Part shown: positions 8,703 through 16,889 of the stretch, in pieces
Position numbering within the stretch: the stretch's first letter is position 1
Layout: every line of letters starts with the position of its first letter
NCBI RefSeq assembly: GCF_016756395.1
Contig: NZ_AP018365.1
Location: forward strand, 2,797,501-2,861,500
Reading direction: 5' to 3'
Length of the DNA stretch: 64,000 bases
Source: Streptomyces sp. SN-593
Lineage (GTDB): Bacteria > Actinomycetota > Actinomycetes > Streptomycetales > Streptomycetaceae
The notes under the pieces: model-generated
Databases searched by the model: none
The model's input: the letters and a program-made list of their open reading frames with translations, nothing else
Told to the model about the DNA's origin: nothing
Translations under genes and position numbers: made by a program

Positions 8703-9707
8703 GTGAGCCGTACAGCACGCGGATGGGGCGGGGTCGCCACGATGGCGGCGGCCTGCGCGCTGACCGTCACGGCGGCGCTGAGCCCGTTGGGCGTGGGGCC
8801 GCTGGCCGGCGTCCCGGCTGCGGTGCGGGCCTCGACCTCGGTGCCCTCCGCCGGCACGCCGATCGCGCACGGGCAGTACGCCGCCGCGACCGACGCGGGC
8901 ACCTGCGCGGCGCCGGAGGCCAGCCTGTCGCCGTCGTCGGGCAGCACCGACGGCGCGGCCGTGGAGCGGATCAGGAAGCGCGGCCGGCTGATCGTCGGGG
9001 TGGACCAGAACAGCTACCTGTGGGGCTTCCGCGACCCGGAGACCGGCGCCATCGCGGGCTTCGACATCGAGATCGTGAAGGCCGTCGCGCAGGACATCCT
9101 CGGCAGTTCGGCGAAGGTGCAGTACCTCACGGTGCCCACGAACAAGCGGGTGCCGGACATACAGGAGCACAAGGTGGACATGGTGGTGCGCACCATGTCG
9201 ATCACCTGCGACCGGCTCCAGAAGGTGGCGTTCTCCATCCCCTACTTCGAGGCCGGCCAGCAGCTTCTGGTGCCCAAGGACTCGGCGATCACCGGGTACG
9301 ACGACAGCCTCAAGGGCAGGACGGTGTGCACCGCGTCGAGTTCGACCGGGCAGGCCAAGCTGGAGCAGGACGCGCACGGCGCCCGCGTGAAGGCCGTCGA
9401 CAACCAGCTCGACTGCCTGGTGCTGCTGCAACTGGGCCAGGTCGACGCGGTGTTCACCGACAACGCGCTCGCCGCCGGCCAGGCCGCGCAGGACCCGACG
9501 GTGCACGTGGTCGGATCACCGGTCACCAAGGAGCCGTACGGTGTGGCCATGAACCTGGACGACAAGGACCTCGTGCGCCGGGTCAACCAGGTGCTGACGG
9601 CCTACGAGGCCGGCGGCGCGAACAGCGCGTGGATGCACTCCTACGAGAAGTGGCTCGCCAAGGACCTGCCGGGTGTCACCGGACCGCCGGAGCCGACGTA
9701 CCAGTAG
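8703..9707 (+). CDS. glnH: GlnH-like amino-acid-binding protein
   Basis: This 334-residue protein is a family 3 extracellular solute-binding protein. The mature domain starts near RIRKRGRLIVGVDQNSYLWGFRDPETGAIAGFDIEIVKAVAQDILG. An N-terminal hydrophobic signal (residues 10-40) is present, but no clear lipobox is seen, unlike mycobacterial GlnH, so it may be secreted or held by its signal anchor. No permease or ATPase genes for amino-acid import are nearby; its partners are GlnX and PknG, so the likely role is sensing extracellular Asp, Glu or Gln rather than transport. The GTG at 8703 follows GAGGAGG at 8691-8697. A GTG at 8628 overlapping the glnX stop is an alternative start. Confidence 0.85.
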   Translation: MSRTARGWGGVATMAAACALTVTAALSPLGVGPLAGVPAAVRASTSVPSAGTPIAHGQYAAATDAGTCAAPEASLSPSSGSTDGAAVERIRKRGRLIVGVDQNSYLWGFRDPETGAIAGFDIEIVKAVAQDILGSSAKVQYLTVPTNKRVPDIQEHKVDMVVRTMSITCDRLQKVAFSIPYFEAGQQLLVPKDSAITGYDDSLKGRTVCTASSSTGQAKLEQDAHGARVKAVDNQLDCLVLLQLGQVDAVFTDNALAAGQAAQDPTVHVVGSPVTKEPYGVAMNLDDKDLVRRVNQVLTAYEAGGANSAWMHSYEKWLAKDLPGVTGPPEPTYQ

Positions 9708-9860
9708 GGAGGGCGGTTCTCCGGGAGGTGCGGTCCGCCGGGGGCGGGGCCTCCCGCCGGCGGGGACGCTCCGCCGGACGGCGGGACGGCAAGGCAGCGA
9801 GGCAGCGGGACGGCGGGGCGGCACGGTCAGCTTGGGCACGGCCTACGGGAAGAGGGTGTG

Positions 9861-11150
9861 ATGGCGGTCGCGGGAGCCTCCGGACCGGTGATGGGCCGGG
9901 AGGACGTCGATCTTGCGCTGGAGCGGCTCGGCGCCGAGCACGAAGCCGTCGAGACCTCCCTGCTCGCCCTCCAGGACCACTCCGGGCGCAGACTGCTCGA
10001 AGGCGCCGAGCTGACCGGCGTCACCAAGGAGCGGTGGGAGCGCACCGACACGGCGATCACCGCGATGTGGGCGCACTTCGACGCGTACACCGGCGCGTTG
10101 CACGCCGCCCGCGAGCTGCGGGCCCGCCGCCGCTGGCCGACCCAGACCGAACTGGCGCGGCTCACCGAGCTGTTGCGCGGCGAGGGCGTCACGGTGCTGG
10201 GCGCCACGGTGCCCGACCACGAGCGCTCGCTCACCGGCCCGGCCCGCGCCAGCGAGCAGTTGAGCCTGGGCGAGCTGGTCCGCCGGATGACCGCCTGGTA
10301 CGACCAGGCCATGGAGACCGTGGCCGCCGCCGACGCGGTGTGGTCCGCGCTGCCGGCCCGGATCGACCTGCTGGCCGCCGAGACGCAGCGGGTCCGCTCG
10401 CTGGCGCGCTCGGTGGGCGTGCGCCCGGGCGAGCACCCCTGCGGCGACGAACTGGAGTCTCTGGTCGAGGAGTTGACGGAGCTGCGGGCCCGCAGCGTCT
10501 CGGACCCGCTGGCCTTCTGGAACCCGCTCCCGGCCCCCGGCCGGCCCGACACCGGGCGCTACGACGACGCCGGGCGCCGGCTGGAGGAGATCCGGCGCGA
10601 GGTGGAGGCGGTCCTGCATGTGCGGGACGACGCCGAGCACCGGCTCGGGCGGCTGCGCGACGTGATGTCGCGGGCCGACCGCACCCTCACCGAGGCGCGC
10701 GCCGCGCGGGTCGAGGTGCTGTCGAAGATCCTTGCCTCCGACGTGCCCGCGGTCAGCGGGCCGGCCTCCGCGCTGCACGAACAGCTCGCCGCGGCCGAGG
10801 AGTTCGCCAGGACCGCGCAGTGGCACCGGCTCTCCCCGCTGCTGGACGGCCTGGAGGGGCACGCCGACGACGAACTGCTGCGCGCCAGGGAGTCGTTGAC
10901 GGCGGTGACCGCGCCGCTGGCGGTCCGGGCGGAGCTGCGCGGCCGACTCGACGCGTACCGGGCCAAGGTGGCCAGGCTCGGTCTGGCGGAGGACCCGGTG
11001 CTGATCGAACGGTACGACCAGGCACGGCGGTTGCTGTGGAGCGCGCCGTGCGACCTGGGCGCGGCCGAGCGGGCGGTACGGCGCTACCAGCAGGCCGTCT
11101 CCGACCTGGGCAGTACCCCGAGCGGTTCCGCTGACCGGGGGTCGGCATGA
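9861..11150 (+). CDS. predicted coiled-coil protein in the PknG cluster
   Basis: This 429-residue protein has no family I recognise. It is almost wholly charged and alpha-helical in composition, rich in Glu, Arg, Ala and Leu with runs such as REVEAVLHVRDDAEHRLGRLRD. There is no signal peptide or membrane span, so it is probably a cytoplasmic coiled-coil protein. It sits between the receptor pair and the kinase, with a gap of about 150 bases before it. AGAGGG at 9851-9856 supports the ATG at 9861; the GTG at 9858 is in frame. Its stop overlaps the ATG of the small repeat ORF. A scaffold or adaptor role between the membrane proteins and PknG is inference from position only. Confidence 0.8.
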   Translation: MAVAGASGPVMGREDVDLALERLGAEHEAVETSLLALQDHSGRRLLEGAELTGVTKERWERTDTAITAMWAHFDAYTGALHAARELRARRRWPTQTELARLTELLRGEGVTVLGATVPDHERSLTGPARASEQLSLGELVRRMTAWYDQAMETVAAADAVWSALPARIDLLAAETQRVRSLARSVGVRPGEHPCGDELESLVEELTELRARSVSDPLAFWNPLPAPGRPDTGRYDDAGRRLEEIRREVEAVLHVRDDAEHRLGRLRDVMSRADRTLTEARAARVEVLSKILASDVPAVSGPASALHEQLAAAEEFARTAQWHRLSPLLDGLEGHADDELLRARESLTAVTAPLAVRAELRGRLDAYRAKVARLGLAEDPVLIERYDQARRLLWSAPCDLGAAERAVRRYQQAVSDLGSTPSGSADRGSA

Positions 11151-11386
11151 GCGGGCACGCGGCGTCGGCGCCGCACCCGTCGACACCGCGCCCGTCGGCG
11201 CCGCACCCGTCGACACCGCGCCCGTCGGCGCCGCACCCGTCGACACCGCGCCCGCGCCCGCGGGCGGGTCGGCGCGCGATCGGCGGTCCGCGCGCGAGAA
11301 TCGGCACGGGGCCGCGCCCGGGAGCGGGCATCGGCACCGGCGGCCGTGCGGAACAGGCGACGGCGTCAGGTACAGGGAAGGCGTGA
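11147..11386 (+). CDS. short Pro/His/Ser repeat ORF, doubtful
   Basis: This 79-residue ORF starts with an ATGA overlap onto the coiled-coil gene and ends 10 bases before the pknG start. Its first half is a threefold ten-residue repeat (SAPHPSTPRP) encoded by an exact 30-bp DNA repeat. The rest is Arg/Gly rich. Codon third positions are GC-rich in this frame and the start overlap is suggestive, but low-complexity sequence can mimic both. It may be a real small disordered protein or just the pknG leader. Confidence 0.35.
   Translation: MSGHAASAPHPSTPRPSAPHPSTPRPSAPHPSTPRPRPRAGRRAIGGPRARIGTGPRPGAGIGTGGRAEQATASGTGKA
11163..11252. repeat. three perfect 30-bp tandem repeats
   Basis: A 30-bp unit beginning CGTCGGCGCCGCACCCGT is repeated three times without mismatch at 11163-11192, 11193-11222 and 11223-11252. 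The period is a multiple of three, so it keeps the reading frame of the small ORF that contains it. Perfect identity suggests recent expansion and a possible length polymorphism between strains. Confidence 0.95.
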
Positions 11387-11396
11387 GGGGGAGACC

Positions 11397-13976
11397 GTGA
11401 GCGAGTGCCAGCGACCCGGCTGCGACGGGACCTTGGAGGACATGGGCGGCGGCGACCTGTACTGCGACACGTGCGGGCTGGCGCCGTCGCCGGCCCCCGC
11501 GCCGGCGGCTGCCCCGTCCGGTGCCGCGGGCTCCGGTACGGGCGCGGGCGCGGCAGGTGCGGGCGGCCCTGGTACGGGGGGTGCGGCGCCGGTTCCCGGC
11601 GCCCGCTCCGGCGCGGACTCCGGCCAGTCCTCCACCGGCGCGTCCTCCGCTTCCTCCTCCCGCTCCTCGCGCTCCTCCCAGGCGTCGCGCCGCTCGGTCT
11701 CCGGGCGGCTGTCGCAGTCACTGGCCGGCGGCTCCACCGGCGGCTCGGTGTCGGTGCGCAGCACCCGCGGTTCGAGCAGCGGCCCGACCCGCGGCAAGCT
11801 GGGCGCCGGGCTGGTGCCCGTACCGACGGTGCCGCGGCCCGATCCGGCCGCCGCGGTGCTGGAGAACCCGGAGGTGCCCGAGCGCAAGCGGTTCTGCAGC
11901 AAGGGCGACTGCGGGGCGCCGGTGGGCCGCAGCCGCGAGGGGCGCCCCGGCCGTACCGAGGGCTACTGCACCAAGTGCGGGCACCCGTACTCCTTCACGC
12001 CCAAGCTGCGCCCGGGGGACGTGGTGCGCGGGCAGTACGACGTGGCGGGCTGCCTCGCGCACGGCGGGCTCGGCTGGATCTACCTGGCCAGGGACCGCGC
12101 GGTGGCCGACCGCTGGGTCGTGCTGAAGGGCCTGCTCGACACCGGCGACGAGGACGCGCTGGCCGCCGCGGTCTCCGAGCGGCGCTTCCTCGCCGAGATC
12201 GAGCACCCCAACATCGTCCGGATCTACAACTTCGTCGAGCACCTCGACCAGCGCACCGGCACCCTCGACGGCTACATCGTGATGGCGTACGTCGGCGGCA
12301 AGTCGCTCAAGGAGATCGCCAACGAGCGCCGCACGCCCGAGGGCCGGCGCGAGCCGCTGCCGGTCGCCCAGGCGATCGCGTTCGCCATCGAGGCCCTGGA
12401 CGCGCTCGGCCACCTGCACAGCCGCAACCTGCTGTACTGCGACTTCAAGGTGGACAACGCGATCCAGACCGAGGACCGGCTCGAACTCATCGACATGGGC
12501 GCGGTGCGCCGGATGGACGACACCGAGTCGGCGATCTACGGCACGGTCGGCTACCAGGCGCCCGAGGTCGCGGAGGTCGGCCCGTCGGTCGCCTCCGACC
12601 TGTACACCGTCGCCCGCACCCTGGCGGTGCTGACCTTCGACTTCCAGGGCTACACCAACGTCTTCGTGGACAGCCTGCCCGACCCGGACAAGATCGAGGT
12701 CTTCCGGCGCTACGAGTCGTTCTACCGGCTGCTGGTGCGTGCCACCGACCCGGACCCGCACAAGCGGTTCGCCTCGGCCGAGGAGATGGCCGACCAGTTG
12801 CTGGGGGTGCTGCGGGAGGTCGTCGCCCTGGAGTCGGGCACGCCGCGGCCGGCCCTGTCCACCCTCTTCGGTCCCGAACTGCGCGTGGTGGACACGCAGT
12901 TGGTGCGGCCGCTGACCGGGGACACCTCGCAGCTCGGCGCGGTGCGCCCGCCGGACGCGCCGCGGCGCTCCCGCGCGGACCGCGGTGCCCGGGCGCAGAC
13001 CGCGCCCGCCGTACCGCCGCCGGGCGGCGGCTGGGGCCCCGGCCGGCCGATCGTCTCCCGGCTCGACACGACCGCGGCCGTCCTGGCGCTGCCGGTCCCG
13101 CACGTCGACGCCGGCGACCCCAACGCCGGCTTCCTGGCCGGTATCGCGGCCGCGGCGCCCGGCGAGGCGGTGGCCGCGCTGGCGTCCGCGCCGGTCGACT
13201 CGGTGGAGAAGCGGCTGCGCGAGCTGCGGGCCCTGCTGGAGCTGGACGACCTGCCGGGCGCCCAGGAGGTGCTGCGCGGTCTGGAGGAGTCCGGCGAGGA
13301 CTGGCGGGTGGTCTGGCACCGCGGCCTGGTCGGGCTGTGCGCCGCCGACCACGCGACGGCGGCGCTCAGCTTCGACGCGGTCTACGACGCCTTCCCCGGC
13401 GAGCCCGCGCCGAAGCTGGCGCTGGGCGTCTGCGCGGAGGTGCTCGGGCAGCTCGACAACGCCGCCGAGTACTACCGCCTGGTGTGGACCACCGACCACG
13501 CCTACGTGAGCGCGGCCTTCGGGCTGGCCCGGGTGCTGCTGAGGTCCGGCGACCGGGTCGGCGCGGTGCGCGCCCTGGAGTCGGTGCCGGAGTCGTCCAT
13601 CCACTACACCGCCGCCCGGGTCGCCGCGATACGCGCCCGGCTGCGCGACCGCGCGCCGCAGGAGCCGCTGCTGCCGGACCTGCACGCCGCGGCCCGCCAG
13701 GTCGAGGACCTGCAACGGCAGGGCCTGGACCACGACCGCCGCGAGCAGCTCGCCACGGAGGTGTACGGCAGCGCGCTGGACTGGGTGCTGGCCGGCCGCA
13801 ACGGTGCGGGCGGGGCCCGGGACGCGCCGGTGCTCGGCGCCGAACTGGACGAGCGCGGACTGCGGTTCGGCCTTGAGCGGTCCTACCGGGTGCTCGCCCG
13901 GCTGGCCCGCCAGGGCGGTACGAGGATCGAACTGGTGGAGCGGGCCAACCGCTTCCGCCCCAGGACCTGGGTGTGA
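11397..13976 (+). CDS. pknG: PknG-type serine/threonine protein kinase
   Basis: This 859-residue kinase has the PknG architecture. First comes a Cys4 motif (Cys4, Cys9, Cys23, Cys26), then a long Ser/Gly/Ala-rich linker, a rubredoxin-like module (FCSKGDCGAPVGRS then YCTKCGHPYSF), the kinase domain and a C-terminal TPR-like helical region (about residues 570-859). Lys244 (VVLKGLL) is the ATP lysine, Asp349 in YCDFKVDN the catalytic base and Asp366 in IDMGAV replaces the DFG aspartate. IYGTVGYQAPEV matches the PknG activation segment. The GTG start follows GGGGGAGA. The extra N-terminal Cys4 motif makes it longer than the 750-residue mycobacterial PknG. In mycobacteria PknG controls TCA-cycle flux in response to amino acids; here its targets may include the FHA protein encoded downstream. 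Confidence 0.95.
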   Translation: MSECQRPGCDGTLEDMGGGDLYCDTCGLAPSPAPAPAAAPSGAAGSGTGAGAAGAGGPGTGGAAPVPGARSGADSGQSSTGASSASSSRSSRSSQASRRSVSGRLSQSLAGGSTGGSVSVRSTRGSSSGPTRGKLGAGLVPVPTVPRPDPAAAVLENPEVPERKRFCSKGDCGAPVGRSREGRPGRTEGYCTKCGHPYSFTPKLRPGDVVRGQYDVAGCLAHGGLGWIYLARDRAVADRWVVLKGLLDTGDEDALAAAVSERRFLAEIEHPNIVRIYNFVEHLDQRTGTLDGYIVMAYVGGKSLKEIANERRTPEGRREPLPVAQAIAFAIEALDALGHLHSRNLLYCDFKVDNAIQTEDRLELIDMGAVRRMDDTESAIYGTVGYQAPEVAEVGPSVASDLYTVARTLAVLTFDFQGYTNVFVDSLPDPDKIEVFRRYESFYRLLVRATDPDPHKRFASAEEMADQLLGVLREVVALESGTPRPALSTLFGPELRVVDTQLVRPLTGDTSQLGAVRPPDAPRRSRADRGARAQTAPAVPPPGGGWGPGRPIVSRLDTTAAVLALPVPHVDAGDPNAGFLAGIAAAAPGEAVAALASAPVDSVEKRLRELRALLELDDLPGAQEVLRGLEESGEDWRVVWHRGLVGLCAADHATAALSFDAVYDAFPGEPAPKLALGVCAEVLGQLDNAAEYYRLVWTTDHAYVSAAFGLARVLLRSGDRVGAVRALESVPESSIHYTAARVAAIRARLRDRAPQEPLLPDLHAAARQVEDLQRQGLDHDRREQLATEVYGSALDWVLAGRNGAGGARDAPVLGAELDERGLRFGLERSYRVLARLARQGGTRIELVERANRFRPRTWV

Positions 13977-13980
13977 ACCG

Positions 13981-15414
13981 ATGCGACCACTGCCCGAGTC
14001 GGCGCCCTCGGCGCCCACGGCCCGCCCCACGATCTGCCCCGACTGCTCGGAACCCCAGGGTCCCGAGGACCGGTACTGCGGGCGCTGCGGGCGCGACCTG
14101 AGCGCGCCCGTCCCCGGGCCGGGGCCCGCTGACCCGGGCCCGGGCCCGGACGGCCCGGCCGCCGCGGAGCCACGGGCCGCGGGGCGGGACGGTGCGGACG
14201 GCGGTGCGGACAGCGGCGCCGCCGAGGCCGGGACCGACCTCGCCCCGGCCCCGGAACCGGCCGGCACCGGCTCCTTCCTGCTCGCTCCCCCGCAGACCGC
14301 CTCCGCTTCCTCCGGTTCCTCCCCTGCCGCCTCTTCCGCCTCGTCCTCCTCCGACGACACGCTTCCGCTCGGCTTCTCCGCGCACCGGTCCGACCCGCGC
14401 GGGGACGACGCCGGCAGCGGCGGTGCGGCCGGCGGCAGCGGGACCGGGAGCGGCGGCGGCAGCGGCAGCGGCGGGAGCGGGGCCGGCGCCCCGGCCGCGG
14501 CCGGCCCGGTGTGCGTGGCGTGCGGCGTCGGCGGGGTCGACGACGACGGCTACTGCGAGCACTGCGGGCACGCCCAGCCCCGGCAGCGCGACCACCAGGA
14601 GAAGGAGCTGGAGGGCGTGGCCGCGGTGAGCGACCGCGGGCTGCGGCACCACCGCAACGAGGACGCGTTCGCGCTGGGCACCGTCGCCCTGCCCGACGGC
14701 GGCGCCGCCGTGGCGGCCGTGGTGTGCGACGGCGTGTCCACCGCCTACCGTCCCGACGACGCCTCCGCGGCGGCGGCCGCGACCGGCAGCGAGGCGCTCT
14801 TCGCCGCCCTGGAACGCGGCGCCTCCCCCGACGACGCGATGCGCGAGGCGCTGCTGACCGCGTTCGACGCGGTGAGCGCGCTCGCCGAGGAGGAGCCCCC
14901 GGAGCCGGTCCACCGCAACGCCCCGGCGTGCACCTGCGTGAGCGCGGTCATCACCGGCCCGGTCTTCACCGTCGGCTGGATCGGCGACAGCCGCGCGTAC
15001 TGGGTGCCGGACGACCGCGGCCGCCCGGCCGCCCGCCTCACCGAGGACGACTCGTGGGCCGCGCGGATGGTCTCGGCCGGGCTGATGTCGGAGGCCGAGG
15101 CGTACGCCGACGCGCGCGCCCACGCGATCACCGGCTGGCTCGGCGCGGACGCGGTCGAGGTGGACCCGCACGTGGCGGCCTTCCAGCCGGAGGGCCCGGG
15201 CGTGGTCGTGGTGTGCACCGACGGGTTGTGGAACTACGCCGAGTCGGCCGCGGAGATGGCCGAGGCGGTGCCGGCCGACGCCCGGACCAGGCCGCTGGCG
15301 AGCGCGCGTTCGCTGCTCGGCCTGGCGCTCGACGGCGGCGGACACGACAACGTGACGGTCGCGGTGCTGCCGTTCCCGGCAGACGTCGCACGGGCAGTAT
15401 CCCCCTCCGCCTAG
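13981..15414 (+). CDS. PP2C-type phosphatase with zinc ribbons
   Basis: This 477-residue protein ends in a PP2C Ser/Thr phosphatase domain (about residues 213-477). Its metal and catalytic motifs are SDRGLRHHRNEDAF, VVCDGVS, GDSRAYWV, VVCTDGLWNY and GGGHDNVTVAVL. Two Cys4 zinc-ribbon-like motifs precede it: Cys19/22/33/36 and Cys178/181/192/195, separated by a Gly/Ser/Ala linker. No membrane span is seen, so it should be cytoplasmic. It starts four bases after the pknG stop, so kinase and phosphatase are probably made together and act on common substrates. The same ribbon type occurs in the kinase and the FHA protein, suggesting a shared docking partner. Confidence 0.92.
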   Translation: MRPLPESAPSAPTARPTICPDCSEPQGPEDRYCGRCGRDLSAPVPGPGPADPGPGPDGPAAAEPRAAGRDGADGGADSGAAEAGTDLAPAPEPAGTGSFLLAPPQTASASSGSSPAASSASSSSDDTLPLGFSAHRSDPRGDDAGSGGAAGGSGTGSGGGSGSGGSGAGAPAAAGPVCVACGVGGVDDDGYCEHCGHAQPRQRDHQEKELEGVAAVSDRGLRHHRNEDAFALGTVALPDGGAAVAAVVCDGVSTAYRPDDASAAAAATGSEALFAALERGASPDDAMREALLTAFDAVSALAEEEPPEPVHRNAPACTCVSAVITGPVFTVGWIGDSRAYWVPDDRGRPAARLTEDDSWAARMVSAGLMSEAEAYADARAHAITGWLGADAVEVDPHVAAFQPEGPGVVVVCTDGLWNYAESAAEMAEAVPADARTRPLASARSLLGLALDGGGHDNVTVAVLPFPADVARAVSPSA

Positions 15415-15493
15415 CTCCGGCCGGCGCGGCGCCCGGGTGTCCGCGCACGGCAGGGGGGCGGACGAGCATCGGCGTTAAGGAGCACAGGAAGCG

Positions 15494-16819
15494 ATGCCCA
15501 GTCTTTCGAAGTCGAACGTGCCGCAGTTCTCCGTCGACGTGTACCAGAACGAGTACCTGCCCGAGGGCGGCCGCGAGGTCAACGCGATCGTCACGGTGAC
15601 CTCGACCGGCGGCGGCACCTCCGGCGGCCTGCCCCTGCCGGGCGGCTCCGCGTCGGCCGGGGTGGTCATCATGGTCGACTGCTCGGGGTCGATGGAGTAC
15701 CCGCCGACGAAGATGCGCAACGCGCGGGACGCGACCGCGGTCGCCATCGACGCGCTGCGCGACGGGGTGGCGTTCGCGGTGGTGGCCGGCACCCACCAGG
15801 CCCGCGAGGTCTACCCGGCCAACGGCGGTCTGGCGGTGGCCGACGCGACCACCCGCGCGCAGGCCAAGCAGGCGCTGCGCAAGCTCACCGCGGGCGGCGG
15901 CACCGCGATCGGCACCTGGCTGCGGCTCGCCGACCGGCTGCTGGACGGCTCCGGCGTCGGCATACGGCACGGCATCCTGCTCACCGACGGCCGCAACGAG
16001 CACGAGAAGCCGGAGGACCTGGCGAGCGCGCTGGACTCCTGCGCGGGCCGGTTCACCTGCGACGCGCGCGGGGTCGGCACCGACTGGGAGGTCAAGGAGG
16101 TCACCGGGATCGCCTCGGCGCTGCTCGGCTCGGCGGACATCGTCGCCGACCCGGCCGGCCTGGCCGCCGACTTCCAGGCGATGATGCACAGCGCGATGGG
16201 CAAGGAGGTCGCGGACGTCGGCCTGCGGGTGTGGACCCCGCAGAACGCCGAGATCGCGTTCGTGAAGCAGGTCGCGCCCACCGTCGAGGACCTGACCGGG
16301 CGGCGCACGCAGTCCGGTCCGCGCAGCGGGGACTACCCGACCGGGTCATGGGGCGACGAGTCGCGCGACTACCACATCTGTGTGAAGGTGCCACCGGTCG
16401 TCGTCGGCCAGGAGATGCTGGCCGCCCGGATCTCGCTGGTGTTCCCGCAGGCCGCCGGCACCCCGGAGGTGCCGGCGCAGGGACTGGTGCGGGCGCTGGG
16501 CACCGACGACATGGCCGCCTCGACCCGGATCAGCCCGCAGGTCGCCCACTACACCGGGCAGGCCGAACTGGCGCAGGCGATCCAGCAGGGTCTGGAGGCC
16601 CGCAAGTCCGGTGACCTGGACGCGGCCACCGCCAAGCTGGGCCGGGCGGTGCAGCTCGCCAGCGTCTCCGGCAACGAGGGCACCGCGAAGCTGCTGGCCA
16701 AGGTGGTGGACGTGGTGGACGCGGCGAACGGTACTGTGCGGTTGAAGCCCAAGGTCGCCGACGCCGACGAGATGACCCTGGAAACGCGGTCGACGGTGAC
16801 CGTGCGAGTGAAGAAGTAG
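15494..16819 (+). CDS. VWA domain protein of the PknG cluster
   Basis: This 441-residue protein has a von Willebrand factor A domain (about residues 50-240) with an intact MIDAS: Asp62 in DCSGSM, the Thr of GGGTAIGTWLRL and LLTDGRNEH. An N-terminal beta-sandwich-like segment (FSVDVYQNEYLPEGG) and a C-terminal helical part with TPR-like pattern follow. No signal peptide or membrane span is present, so it acts in the cytoplasm. AAGGAG at 15478-15483 supports the ATG. VWA proteins linked to a kinase and PP2C are known from TerY-P type triads; a role as a metal-dependent assembly factor for the complex is inferred from that parallel. Confidence 0.92.
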   Translation: MPSLSKSNVPQFSVDVYQNEYLPEGGREVNAIVTVTSTGGGTSGGLPLPGGSASAGVVIMVDCSGSMEYPPTKMRNARDATAVAIDALRDGVAFAVVAGTHQAREVYPANGGLAVADATTRAQAKQALRKLTAGGGTAIGTWLRLADRLLDGSGVGIRHGILLTDGRNEHEKPEDLASALDSCAGRFTCDARGVGTDWEVKEVTGIASALLGSADIVADPAGLAADFQAMMHSAMGKEVADVGLRVWTPQNAEIAFVKQVAPTVEDLTGRRTQSGPRSGDYPTGSWGDESRDYHICVKVPPVVVGQEMLAARISLVFPQAAGTPEVPAQGLVRALGTDDMAASTRISPQVAHYTGQAELAQAIQQGLEARKSGDLDAATAKLGRAVQLASVSGNEGTAKLLAKVVDVVDAANGTVRLKPKVADADEMTLETRSTVTVRVKK

Positions 16820-16889
16820 CCATCGGGTACCAAGTGCTCGCGCACACCTTTTTAAGCCGCCCGAGCCGGGCGGAGGGGGAGCCGACACC

